64,000 bases of DNA, from NCBI GenBank assembly GCA_039000515.1, contig JBCFYV010000935.1, positions 1,713,594 to 1,777,593 on the forward strand, in the 5' to 3' direction. Of the stretch, positions 35,880 to 46,227 are shown one piece after another; the stretch's first letter is position 1; every line of letters begins with the position of its first letter. The notes below the pieces were generated by a model. It did not search any database. It had not been told where the DNA came from and saw only the letters and a program-made list of their open reading frames with translations. This stretch comes from Timema cristinae. Lineage: Eukaryota > Arthropoda > Insecta > Phasmatodea > Timematidae. The position numbers and the translations under genes are program-made.

Positions 35880-36056
35880 TAAAGATGATGAAGGTGGAGT
35901 TTGGAATAAATATGCCTACATTTGCTTGTGGGTGGATTAGAAAATACTTTTAATAAATACTTTCACTACACCCAGCTGGAATAAGAGCTCCCCAAACTAC
36001 TCATTACCAGAAAACTGGACAAGATAAACCTGAGATTTAGTCCATTTCCTCACCAA
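35880..36056 (-). repeat. SINE family A, antisense, worn
   Basis: Antisense body (TACATTTGCTTGTGGG) and head (TACACCCAGCTGGAATAAGA, then TTCCTCACCAATG). The tail is lost. Confidence 0.45.
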
Positions 36057-36412
36057 TGTGGATGGCCTTCATAAAAAAAGGAACAATTTATTTATTCATT
36101 CATATATACAATATACATGGACTTCCAATATATCCACTGACAAAAGCAGATCTACTCTCCATACTAGCTAGAACCTATGAAACAATAAATAAGACCTTTA
36201 ATGAAATTAAAAACAAAGAGAAGATAAGAGCATGTGTTAGTAGTAATTTTTTTTACTTATAATTGAGGTCAAAATCTAAGTAATTATCTTTAAAATATAT
36301 TATGCATTTGTTTATACATGTAGATATAAATGTGGTAGTTTTCTTAATTCATTGGTCACAAAACAATTAATATATATATACATACACACAAACTACCCTG
36401 GTTAGTGACAGC

Positions 36413-37565
36413 TTGTGTTCCTCAGGAGAAGAAATATTTGCTGGTGCCTCTAGTGATGTAGTAATGACATATGTTCATCAGGGNNNNNNNNNNNNNNNNN
36501 NNNNNNNNNNNNNNNNNNNNNNNNNNNNNNNNNNNNNNNNNNNNNNNNNNNNNNNNNNNNNNNNNNNNNNNNNNNNNNNNNNNGAGGAAAGATTTGCTGG
36601 TTCCTCTAGTAATGACATATGTTCATCAGGGGAGGAAAGATTTGCTGGTTCCTCTAGTAATGACATATGATCATCAGGGAGGAAAGATTGGCTGGTTCCT
36701 CTAGTAATGACATATGTTCATCAGGGGAGGAAAGATTTGCTGGTTCCTCTAGTAATGACATATGTTCATCAGGGGAGGAAAGATTTGCTGGTTCCTCTAG
36801 TAATGACATATGTTCATCAGGGGAGGAAAGATTTGCTGGTTCCTCTAGTAATGACATATGTTCATCAGGGGAGGAAAGATTTGTTGGTTCCTCTAGTAAT
36901 GACATATGTTCATCAGGGGAGGAAAGATTTGCTGGTTCCTCTAGTAATGACATATGATCATCAGGGGAGGAAAGATTGGCTGGTTCCTCTAGTAATGGCA
37001 TATGTTCATCAGGGGAGGAAAGATTTGCTGGTTCCTCTAGTAATGACATATGTTCATCAGGGGAGGAAAGATTTGCTGGTTCCTCTAGTAATGACATATG
37101 TTCATCAGGGGAAGAAAGATTTGCTGGTTCCTCTAGTAATGACATATGTTCATCAGGGGAAGAAATATTTGCTGGTGCCTCTAGTGATGTAGTAATGACA
37201 TATGTTCATCAGGGGAGGAAAGATTTGCTGGTTCCTCTAGTAATGACATATGTTCCTCAGGTGAAGAAATATTTGCTGGTGCCTCTAGTGATGTAGTAAT
37301 GACATATGTTCATCAGGGGAGGAAAGATTTGCTGGTTCCTCTAGTAATGACATATGTTCATCAGGGGAAGAAATATTTGCTGGTTCCTCTAGTAATGACA
37401 TATGTTCATCAGGGGAAGAAAGATTTGCTGGTTCCTTAGTAATGACATATGTTCATCAGGGGAAGAAATATTTGCTGGTTCCTCTAGTAATGACATATGT
37501 TCATCAGGGGAAGAAATATTTGCTGGTTCCTCTAGTAATGGCTTATAATCTTCAGGTGAAGGATA
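36413..37565. repeat. 48-bp minisatellite
   Basis: At least 20 copies of a 48-bp unit (GGGGAGGAAAGATTTGCTGG, TTCCTCTAGTAATGACATAT, GTTCATCA). A longer variant, with GATGTAGTA inserted and GAAGAAATATTTGCTGGTGC, occurs near 36425, 37160 and 37262. Because 48 is a multiple of three and the unit lacks stops in several frames, both strands show long artificial frames (for example repeats of EERFAGSSSNDICSSG). The array contains an assembly gap, so its true length is unknown. Confidence 0.95.
36484..36583. other. Assembly gap (100 N)
   Basis: Exactly 100 N, the conventional placeholder for a gap of unknown size, inside the 48-bp minisatellite. Confidence 0.99.
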
Positions 37566-37768
37566 ATTTGCTAGTTCATGTCTATGATTTTTGACTAACT
37601 TTTATACTGTTATTACAACCCACTGGAATATTTGTAAATTAGACCCATACATCTGGGGCTAATACTCCCCTTACAAGGATTGGCATGTATTTTACATATA
37701 TTTTAACTATTAAAATCGTTGTAATTATCTACACACGACTTTTCATATCTTTTAAATAATGATGCCAC

Positions 37769-38020
37769 CCGCCTCGGTGGCGTAGTTGGCTAACGCGCTA
37801 GTCGTGTTGAGCTCTACTGCTGAGGACGGGGAGATCGAGGTTCGAATCTCGGTCGGGTGAACTGGGGGTGGTTTTTCCAAAATGGTTTTCCACTCTCCCT
37901 CCACGCAAATCGGTTCACTTCCTCTAATTCAACCTTTCCAATTCCTAATCCATTAGCGTAATTAGTACTTAAAGCGTATAACCCGAACGGGTAGTAAGAC
38001 GCGGTGCTAATATCATTATC
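37769..38020 (+). repeat. SINE family A, best-preserved copy, with 15-bp TSD
   Basis: A-box TGGCGTAGTTGG, B-box GGTTCGAATCT, body CTCCCTCCACGCAAATCGG, tail ACCCGAACGGGTAGTAAGAC then GCGGTGCTAAT. It is flanked by a perfect 15-bp duplication AAATAATGATGCCAC (37754-37768 and 38021-38035). This is a young, complete tRNA-derived SINE and serves as the reference for the family in this window. Confidence 0.95.
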
Positions 38021-38035
38021 AAATAATGATGCCAC

Positions 38036-39820
38036 AACAAATAACCCTAATATTCACAGAGTAGCCTAATTGGATAATTTAAAACTATCAAACAATGAGT
38101 GCCGTGTTATGTAACCTACATATCTTGTTGAACATTAAATTATGTTTAAACAAATCTTTAAAATGTCATACAGAATTTAAATAAATGTAAAACTTATCCA
38201 AATACATCCTTGAAGGTCTGGATTCAACAACCGTTAACTTAGATACAAAATAAAAATCTAAATTGTTTCAATCACAGAACAACGAGGCTTTATATGTTTT
38301 TATCGATTCATGCATTTTAAAGAACCCTCTATGAGACAATTTGCTAAGATAAGTTACAGAAAAAAATTATTATAATAAGGCTACGTACTGTGTACATATA
38401 AATATATCCTGACAAGATCCATATCGTCAGTATTAATTTAAAGTACTGTAATAATCTTCCCATGAGCTCCTAACAACACCCCAATTTGATATTATAGAGA
38501 TAAGTTCATCAGATAAACAATGATCTATTCTTATACAGGGCAGGTATACGTACAAGTTGCACAGGAGCTAGGCGCGCAGCATTGCACATGTAATAATAGC
38601 AAGCACTTTCTGAGCTATAAGACCATTAATGATGACCCTCAGAACGTATTCTTATCTCTAGATAAACTGGTGTGCTGTTTACTATTAACTGTGGTATGTT
38701 CTGCTGCCGTGCTCCAAGATGTCGTGGTATGTAGTGCCACGCGCCTAACTCCTATGCAACCTGTTGTACACGCAAGTTCGAAAAGCTTGGCTTTCCCGGC
38801 GCCAGGTGCCGAAACTTTGTACACTATTTAATAGTAATAGCATAGTTTTCCGGATGTAAGTGTACTGGTATTTTGTACTACTTTTGGTCTAAACAAACTA
38901 TACGTGCTGTTTGGGCGTTGAGTTTCCGAACATCCTGTATATATTTTGTTTTAGTGAAATAATCCTTACGGAACTCAATAACTACTAGAACCCTTTTTTT
39001 GTGTAACTACGACATGTGCCCCATATTAATCAACACATTGAGGTCAAACTACATTAAAGAGTAGACCGTGTGAAATTTATTGAGTGAAAATTAACGCTAC
39101 TACGGCTAAGTAAAGTTCACAATGCGATAATACTGTTAGAAAATAGTTACGTCCACAATAATGTTACTACACGTTCTCCTATGAGAATATAAAATATCAA
39201 GAAATTAATTATAGGCTTAACTTACCTCTTCTTGCTAATATATTATTTACACAACTGCTTCACTTTTCACGGGAGAAAAACATTTTCGACCACTGACTGT
39301 ATTTGAGCTAAACGCCATCAGGTGTAATGGATTCTGCTCGCTTGATCAACAGGGTGAAGTAGCTTAGCGTTTCAATTTTCCTTTGAGGGTTGTTATTTTT
39401 TTTAAATACGTGGTTATATATTATAATTACTAAGATTCAAATATTTGGTGGTTGGTTATGTTATGTAAATAATTATTATTTCTTTTACGAAAAGTAGCTC
39501 GGTAAGCTTCTTGCAAGTTCGGAGCAGTCTCGCCGTCAACTTACGATGCGATTCTGTTTTCACTAATAGGGGGTACTTTAAACTTATAAACTGATGGCTG
39601 ACGCGTATTTGTCCATGGTCAGTTTTGTTATTTGTTATTTTTTACTTTTATAACATCACTAGTTTACGTATAAGTAATACGCAATAATTGTAGACTTATG
39701 TGAATTATTTATATATATATATATATATATATTGATTGATTCAACTTTTCGGAATATATGTATATATGAATTAAAATTGTTATAATTATTGTCTTTTAAT
39801 TGATTAATGTTACTATCTCA
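38036..39820. other. No gene seen
   Basis: Unassigned. A G/C-richer block at 38530-38940 begins TATACAGGGCAGG and ends near CATCCTGTATA, hinting at short inverted ends of an unknown element. A short (AT)n lies near 39707-39732. Confidence 0.4.
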
Positions 39821-39905
39821 CCACTTTAGCTCAGTCGGTAGCGTGCCTTTCTACAAAATTAAGGGTCCCGGGTTTGACTCCTAGAATTACCGAAAACTGT
39901 ATCAT
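39821..39905 (+). repeat. tRNA-like SINE head (family C)
   Basis: A-box-like TTTAGCTCAGTCGGTAGCG and B-box-like GGGTTTGACTCCTAG at tRNA spacing. The ends do not form an acceptor stem and no CCA-side complement is present, so it is not called as a tRNA gene. Confidence 0.45.
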
Positions 39906-41166
39906 TGGTGAAATATGTGCTTTCCCTTCACAGTGATGAAATATTAACGGTCGTGGACAGGATGTTGTGCCTGTCCTAGTATTAAGTTAGGTTATAAAAC
40001 ATATGAAGCTATGATAGGCCTAGCCAGCTGTTAATGGAAAATACATGGTTTGGATAGAAAAAACTGACCAAGACCGCAGGCTGGAAATAATAATCGATGT
40101 AAAAATGTTATTATCGGATTGATTGAATATGTGGGGAAAAAACCAAATTCTATTCAAGTGTTGGACGAGTTCTATCTGTAAAGGGACGTCTACTAGCGGC
40201 GTTTTTCTTATATATGATACAAATAAAAGTCAAAATATACATCATGATGAAATTTTCAAAGGAATTTTAAGTCAAATAATTTATTATAAAAAGAAACCTA
40301 AAAGTCATTGTATATGTTTTCCAGATCGGCAAGTGAACTTGTATTGTGTTATTTACTGAAAGGGTAAGCGCTTGTATGTTTACATACAATATTTCTTTTT
40401 GTTACATTCACATCACCTTTGATTGATTTGAAATTTTCAATATTATTTTGTATTGTATCGCTCTACAATATTACCAACGAGATATTTTACAAACATAGAT
40501 CACACTGTTAAAATTAAATATAAGCACTTTTCTTAAAATTAATATTAAAAAAGTACCCACTATGTTGGGTCTTTCCTACCTATGCATCTCCATCTCTAAG
40601 ACTATGGGGGACATAAATTTAACTTTGAAGGACTTTGTTTTATCTCCAGTTGATAAATAATAAGATCATATTATTTTATTTTGCTATTTTCACTTTTAAA
40701 CATATTCTGAAAATTTAAAAATGATACCTGGACACGGGAATCGAACCCGACTTAGACCATGTGAGCACCGAAGCGGGTATAAAATTATAGAAGCCATCAT
40801 CTCATTTAGGAAGTATCAATAAGGCACCACGACACTTATTCGTAAACTTCATTTAAATTATATTGTTATTGTAATTGATAAATGGTGTAAGAGTATTGAT
40901 GAGATGGTTTATTCAAAATTCATAAATTGTTCATTCAACAGCCATTACAGCTTTATTTATAGATAAAAACTTGTAATATTACAACTAAGAAATTGATATA
41001 TGTGAAACTATTGTAAATGTTTTCTGGAAAATAGCCCATTGAGGTTTGTAATGAGAAAGTAAATTTCACCTATATCTCCTAATGGCCGTGATGTCTTAAA
41101 TAACCTAACTAATGGTTGGATATCGGCCAGTATGTTCAATAATAATGAGGTGAATATTACTGTTAC
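39906..41166. other. No gene seen; chimeric tRNA-like fragment near 40711-40780
   Basis: Near 40711-40780 an antisense B-box of family C (CGGGAATCGAACCCG) runs directly into the antisense 5' end of family A (ACTTAGACCATGTGAGCACC). The remainder is AT-rich. I searched this span by eye for 3' exons of the Gr pseudogene and found none. Confidence 0.4.
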
Positions 41167-42146
41167 CGATTCCTCGAGACTGGCTGGCACAGCCGTGTTC
41201 ATCAAAGCGAACATGATCTGCACAGTCGTATGACGTAGCAGTGCACGTAATTATCGTGCAGTAAATCGAGGAAAACAGTCACGAAGAACAACAATAACCT
41301 CCATCCATAGGCGTCGTTGAGCTTCATTATAGTGTTGCAAGACTTCCGATGCAATATACGGAACTCCTCCAGTTGAAGGTCTTCAATTACAGTACATCTG
41401 AATTGTATTGCACTTTCCACGTCAGTAGTCAACGATTGATTTATACATATCTTCCAGTGACTGCTCAAAACTTCGAACCTCGTATTCATACTGTAGCAGT
41501 AGAGCAGAAAGGCGCTTGTAAACACTGGAAGAGAGCCCATCACCCCCAGAGATATGCTTCGTAAGGAAATGTGGTCTCCCATAGAGACTCGCTTAGTGCC
41601 AATTATTAGAAATAAGCTTAAAATAACCTAAACAATAATATTAGACCAAACTATTCCTCTGTTACATTTGTAAGTAGGTATCTTGATGCTCATCTTATTA
41701 CAGGATCTATCGAAATCTCCTATGAGGCGTACACAATCTGGCTGTGACCTATAGTAGTAATGACATAGAGAAATTATCAAAGCAGTTCTTGACATATAGA
41801 ATAGCATCATTAGATAAAACCAATTATCATCTTCTAGAATGTTGTTTAAAGGTGTTAGAATAATGTGAAAAATGATCCCCCAGACGAAGTCTACAGAAAC
41901 TACGTGGTAACGCAGGCGAGATCCGTCTTGTTGGGAGACCTTCTGTAAAGGGAACACCCCAAATATATTCAAAAGAACTGCCAAAGGTCGAAATGATGGA
42001 TAGAAAACGTCCCTTTCTAGGGAACTTTCAACTTCAATTATTTTCGCTTCGTTTGATGACACTTTTGAAAAAATGTTCTTCAACTTTTTGTAGCAATTGA
42101 TTTTAAACATTTTCTGACTTTGCTTAAGACGACTGATAAATACCAT
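41167..42146 (-). pseudogene. Gustatory receptor pseudogene, tandem paralogue
   Basis: Exon 1 aligns along its length with exon 1 of the Gr gene at 29301-35461: FRPLAVLLNIFGVFPLQKVS, ALIISLCHYY, IPTYKCNRGIVWS, YGWRLLLFFVT, VPASLEES, and the same donor GTAACA. Lesions: an in-frame TAG just after WSNIIV (about 41628-41630); a short deletion around VFT/SAF; a 10-bp deletion near 41220 that shifts the frame; and a 21-bp deletion that removes the LYAST region. The last two sit between short direct repeats (TG and ACGGCTG). Exons 2 to 4 were not found within the 5.7 kb before the next gene. The conserved 5' flank shows it arose by DNA duplication, not retroposition. Confidence 0.9.
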
Positions 42147-42169
42147 TATACCACCGTATACATCTAGAG

Positions 42170-42450
42170 AATATTAACCTAAGAAGTGTGAGGTTTCCTT
42201 AATATATGCTTTATAACCATTAAAAATTATTTTTGACAATGTGTTTTAACATGTTTCAATAAGAATACCAATTGAGTTGACAAAAATAAAACTTGTTCCA
42301 ACTACCTCATTAGTCAAAGTGTATAATCTCTTTTAACAGAGAAAGTAGAATTATCTAATATACTGAAATGAAGTGTTTATTTATTTTAACCTAGATGCAC
42401 CTATTGATTGGAACCGGTTGCCGTAATGGCCAAAAGCCCTCTTATCTAAT
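42170..42450 (-). promoter_or_regulatory. 5' flank conserved with the intact Gr gene
   Basis: Contains GAGTTGACA, GATTGGAACC, TAATGGCCAAAAGC and CTTATCTAAT in the same order as the flank at 35500-35720. See that entry. Confidence 0.4.
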
Positions 42451-42861
42451 GATAATATCTTACAATATTGATTTACTTAAGCTACTTATATTTACAACAA
42501 GAATTCCATTTTTGTGAAAATAGACTGAACAAGTTGTATTAAATTAACGTGAAATACATAAATATAGAATAAAATATAAAATATATGCACAGTATTTTAA
42601 TGATAATTGAAAGAGATTGGTTATATTAGGTACAAGTTAAAATACATAATAATTTAGGGATGTCTTGAAGTTATACAAACATCTACAAAATGCATTCACA
42701 TATTAAAAATGTAGACGTTTGAGTCAAATTAAGCTTAAAACTATGTTTTTAAAAATCAAAGGATGATGAGATCATGCAATTTCGTATGTCTGTGTTAATT
42801 TGAATAATTGATTGAACAAGATATTAAATTTTGAAAAAATATGAAAATTGAATTAGTTTTT

Positions 42862-43396
42862 GAAGTTATACTTCTTTAGGCGCGTTATGAAAAAATGATG
42901 AGAGTGAAATTTTAAGATGCGCGCGCATCACTGTAACACAAAAGTAACAGGTTGAAGCTAAACCGCTCATTAAGTCTCGACAAAAAAAAGCTACCAACAA
43001 AATAGAACTAGAACCTCTGTTAGTCGCGCATGTTGGTACGCTCGTCGCCTCTGATCACTGTTTTCATATATATAATATTTATCCCACATGTTTCTAGTTT
43101 CTACATTCACAACACGTGTTTTAGTTTCTTACAAGTGCGAATTATATATGTGCTAATAAATTATATTCAGTAGTGATTTAAATTGAATATTTTGATTAAT
43201 ATTATTTACTATTCGTAAATATTAGTGAAAAAAATTGTGCTTATAGACTTTTTCAAGTGCTCCAATATAATTGAGGTTAACTATCCGTATGTATTATTTA
43301 TTGATATAAATTAAAATATTATTATTTAACATAATTAATACTAAATATTATTAAATTATTTTTTATTTTTTAATGATGCCAAAGAAGTATAACTTC
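42862..43396. mobile_element. Candidate element bounded by a 16-bp inverted motif
   Basis: GAAGTTATACTTCTTT (42862-42877) is perfectly repeated in inverse orientation at 43381-43396, and each end carries a nearby GCGCG block. The motif is itself partly palindromic, so direct and inverted readings are both possible. The interior near 42890-43050 is richer in G and C and noncoding. It may be a MITE, but no target-site duplication was established. Confidence 0.4.
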
Positions 43397-43439
43397 TCAC
43401 GCGCGTACATAAGTACACACACCCATTTTTTTAAATCTG

Positions 43440-45480
43440 TATTTCCTTGTTTCTTGGTTATTGTTGTAAGTACTGCAACGTTACTTATACGACGACATGT
43501 TTCGATGCTACGACGGCATCATCCTCAGGTGTGATGAAAAAAGAATAAACACACCAAATGAAATCATGATTAGAACACAATGCGGTATAACATTCAAAAT
43601 TGGGGAAAGTTAATAAATTACAATATCGAGAAATAATATTATGAAATAACATATCTACCAGATATTAAAAAATGTACTTGGGTATTCCATGTTGTGTGAT
43701 TAAGGAAACTGATGGAAGAATTACATTTTAAGTGTGTATGTAAAGTGAGAGAAGAACATTCTGGAAAGATATTATATATATGGGAATATATTAAGTAAAG
43801 AGATGTTGTGAAATGAGATAGTAGATAGATATAATTTGAATTTTACTTTAGTAAATATGTTATATGGATTAGAAAATAGAATGACAAGAAAAGGAAGTGA
43901 AAAAGGGTTCAAATCTTCTCGACACTGGCCCGAACAGGTCATTAGATACTATGGAAGATTGGGCGGGTACAGACAGGAATGAAGGTTTGTTTTTGATTTT
44001 GGTATATAGAGGGAGTTTTCTTAGGGCATTAATAAGTAGTATTTGTTTCTCCAAACTTGTTTGTTCATTTAATAGGGCAGTTTGAATACAAATATTTTCG
44101 TCTGAGTTCATTGCTGTTCCTTTTGAGGTGCTATAAATTAGTTCCATACTTTTGTTCATTGGATTGGGTTGATGTCCTCACTGTTTGAGGTGTTCAGAAA
44201 ATTTCGATTTATTCCTATCATATTTGAAATCCCTCATTGTTCAGAAAATCTAGTAGAAATTTAGTTCCCAGAGTGTCCTATGTATATGCCATTACAATCA
44301 CAGGTGAGTTGATAAATCCCACTTTTTTCATATTGGTTGGTTTTGTTTATGTTAGAGTTGTTGATGTATTTTTTGATGTTATTATTAGTGCTGAAGGCTA
44401 CCTTTAATTTGTGTTTTTTGAAAATGTTGAGTATTCTATTAATTTCCTTTCCTGTGTAGTTGAACTTGATTCATTTAGTATTGATTTCTGAATTTCCATT
44501 AGAATTGGATTTGTTGGTGAGTTGTGATTTTTTTTTTAAATAATTCAGTAAACCAATGAAAGGGAGTAACTATTAGAAACTGCCAGTTGTTTGATAACGT
44601 TGAGTTTATTTTTGAAGTTCTTTTTGTAGAGAGGTATATCTAGAAGTTTGTATATAAGACTGTTGAAAGCAGCTCTTTTATGGATTGTAGGGTGATTAGA
44701 ATCATTCGGGATAGTTTCATCAGTATGCGTGTGTTTTCTGTAGATTTTATATTCAAAATTGTTATGATAGTTGGTGCTATTAATACCATATAAGTTATTT
44801 CATGCTCTAAGGTGAATTTAAGTTAAAAATGGATATTATTGAGATTGGGAATCAAATCAAGTGAAGATGCATTAGGATCTTGTTCATAAATTATGAGTAT
44901 GTCAACTACATATCGACAGTAGAATTTTATGTTGATGAGTTTTATGAGTTGGTTTATTATTTTATCATCATTGTGTTGAAAGAAAATTACAGACATTAGA
45001 CATGAAATAGGAGAACCCATTGCTAAACCATTGTTTTTAGAGCAGAATTTGTTTTTATATTGGAAATAGTTATGATCGGAAACAGATTTAAGGACAGATG
45101 TAATGTGTTTGATGTAATCAGAAGAAGCATTATTATTTTCTAAAATGGTTCTAGTGATGTTGATGCTTTCATTTAAAGGCAAATTGGTGTCCAAGTTAGA
45201 AATATCTAGTGATAGGAATTTTTATTGATCATTTAGAGGAATATTTTTAAGTTTTTCAATTAAATCATAAGAACATTTTATGTTATAAATGTATGGAAAT
45301 TGTAAATTATACTGGAGTATTTTGGCTGAATGTTTTTCTGGGGAATTTTAATAATTGACAAGTGGTCGAATGGGGATGTTAGATTTGTGAATTTTTGTTA
45401 GAGATGTAAAATTAGGTACTTTTGGATTCATACTAATAAATTTGAACATATCTTTGGAAGCAACTTAATAACAAATTAAA
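43440..45480 (-). pseudogene. Penelope-like retroelement, RT and GIY-YIG remnant
   Basis: Minus-strand translation shows the Penelope order. KVPNFTSLTKIHK and PIRPLV lie near 45390-45360. RT domain segments follow: LSLDIS, TNLPLNESINI, NGLAMGSPIS (about 45020) and YCRYVVDILIIYEQ, where a typical Y-DD appears as YVVD. Next comes YKIYRKHTHTDETIPNDSNH (about 44750). The GIY-YIG endonuclease region is CDCNGIYIGHSGN (about 44290) with FSEHLKQ near 44200. The 3' end near 43450-43520 has the sequence ACGACATGTTTCGATG on the plus strand, seen near the end of such elements. Several stops and shifts make it inactive, and the catalytic DD is changed. Confidence 0.85.
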
Positions 45481-45720
45481 AAAGACTACATCATCACTGC
45501 TAAAGCAGACAAAGTAAATACCATTTTCCTCATCAGTCACATTAACTATGTTTCAAAAACTATGGACTTTATTAATAATAACAACATTACTGAGTAAAAA
45601 AGTGATCCCACCACCAAATACCAAATTGAAATCAAAACTTCACTTAAGAATAGAATGGACCCTTAATATTCTCTTCCAAAGATATGTTCAAATCTACATA
45701 GAAATCTGAATAAAGTGTCA
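45466..45720 (+). pseudogene. Inverted Penelope-like N-terminal RT fragment
   Basis: The plus strand encodes DYIITAKADKVNTIFLISHI and, after a stop, DPTTKYQIEIKTSLKN, the KADKGN block of the Penelope RT amino end, in the direction opposite to the neighbouring element. It then shares CTTCCAAAGATATGTTCAAA (45673-45692) in inverted orientation with 45441-45460. Confidence 0.75.
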
Positions 45721-46227
45721 CCCCACACGCATTTACCGCAGAAATGGTAGGCCTACTATTGACATGACAATCATGGTCTAGCTGAGAGGCTAAAATAAAT
45801 ATATCTTATTTAGAGATTTATGTTCGTGCAGCAGCAACATTTTCCACGGTGACTTAACAAACAATGAAAATATGAAGATTCTCTCTGAAAATTCGGTTTT
45901 TGTGGAAAACTACTATTTCCCCCGACATCCTGGACTCCTAGCCGTAAAAATGAGTGGTCATTTGTCAAAATCTGTTGTAACTTCCTCGTAATTTATATTA
46001 CCAAAAACGGGCTTATCAAATAATTATATATAAGATTATTTCGTGAAATTATTAATGATCAGAAATGTTACCAGGCTAATCTTTACTTGGGCAATTTATA
46101 TAATTATATGTTACAGGGGGCTTCATTTTGGTAAAGTCATTTGAATTAACCAGTAGTCCAAGCAAAGGAAAATAAGCACACGCTAATAATTAAAATACAA
46201 CTTTTAAGCTGTTTATGATCTAAATAA
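45721..46227. other. No gene seen
   Basis: Unassigned sequence between the Penelope fragments and repeat R copy 4. Confidence 0.4.

Noticed and set aside
36654..37296. Open frames of 96-163 residues in the 48-bp array on both strands
   Set aside because: A direct result of a 48-bp unit lacking stops in several frames; no unique sequence, start context or neighbouring exon supports translation.
38533..38943. Short element bounded by TATACAGG ends
   Set aside because: Only eight bases match between the ends and no target-site duplication is visible.
39821..39905. Possible tRNA gene
   Set aside because: A- and B-box-like motifs are present, but the acceptor and anticodon stems do not pair and similar worn copies occur elsewhere, so a tRNA-derived SINE is more likely.
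40711..40780. A fourth SINE family
   Set aside because: It reads as a junction of a family C B-box and a family A 5' end in a single copy; a chance juxtaposition or recombination is enough to explain it.
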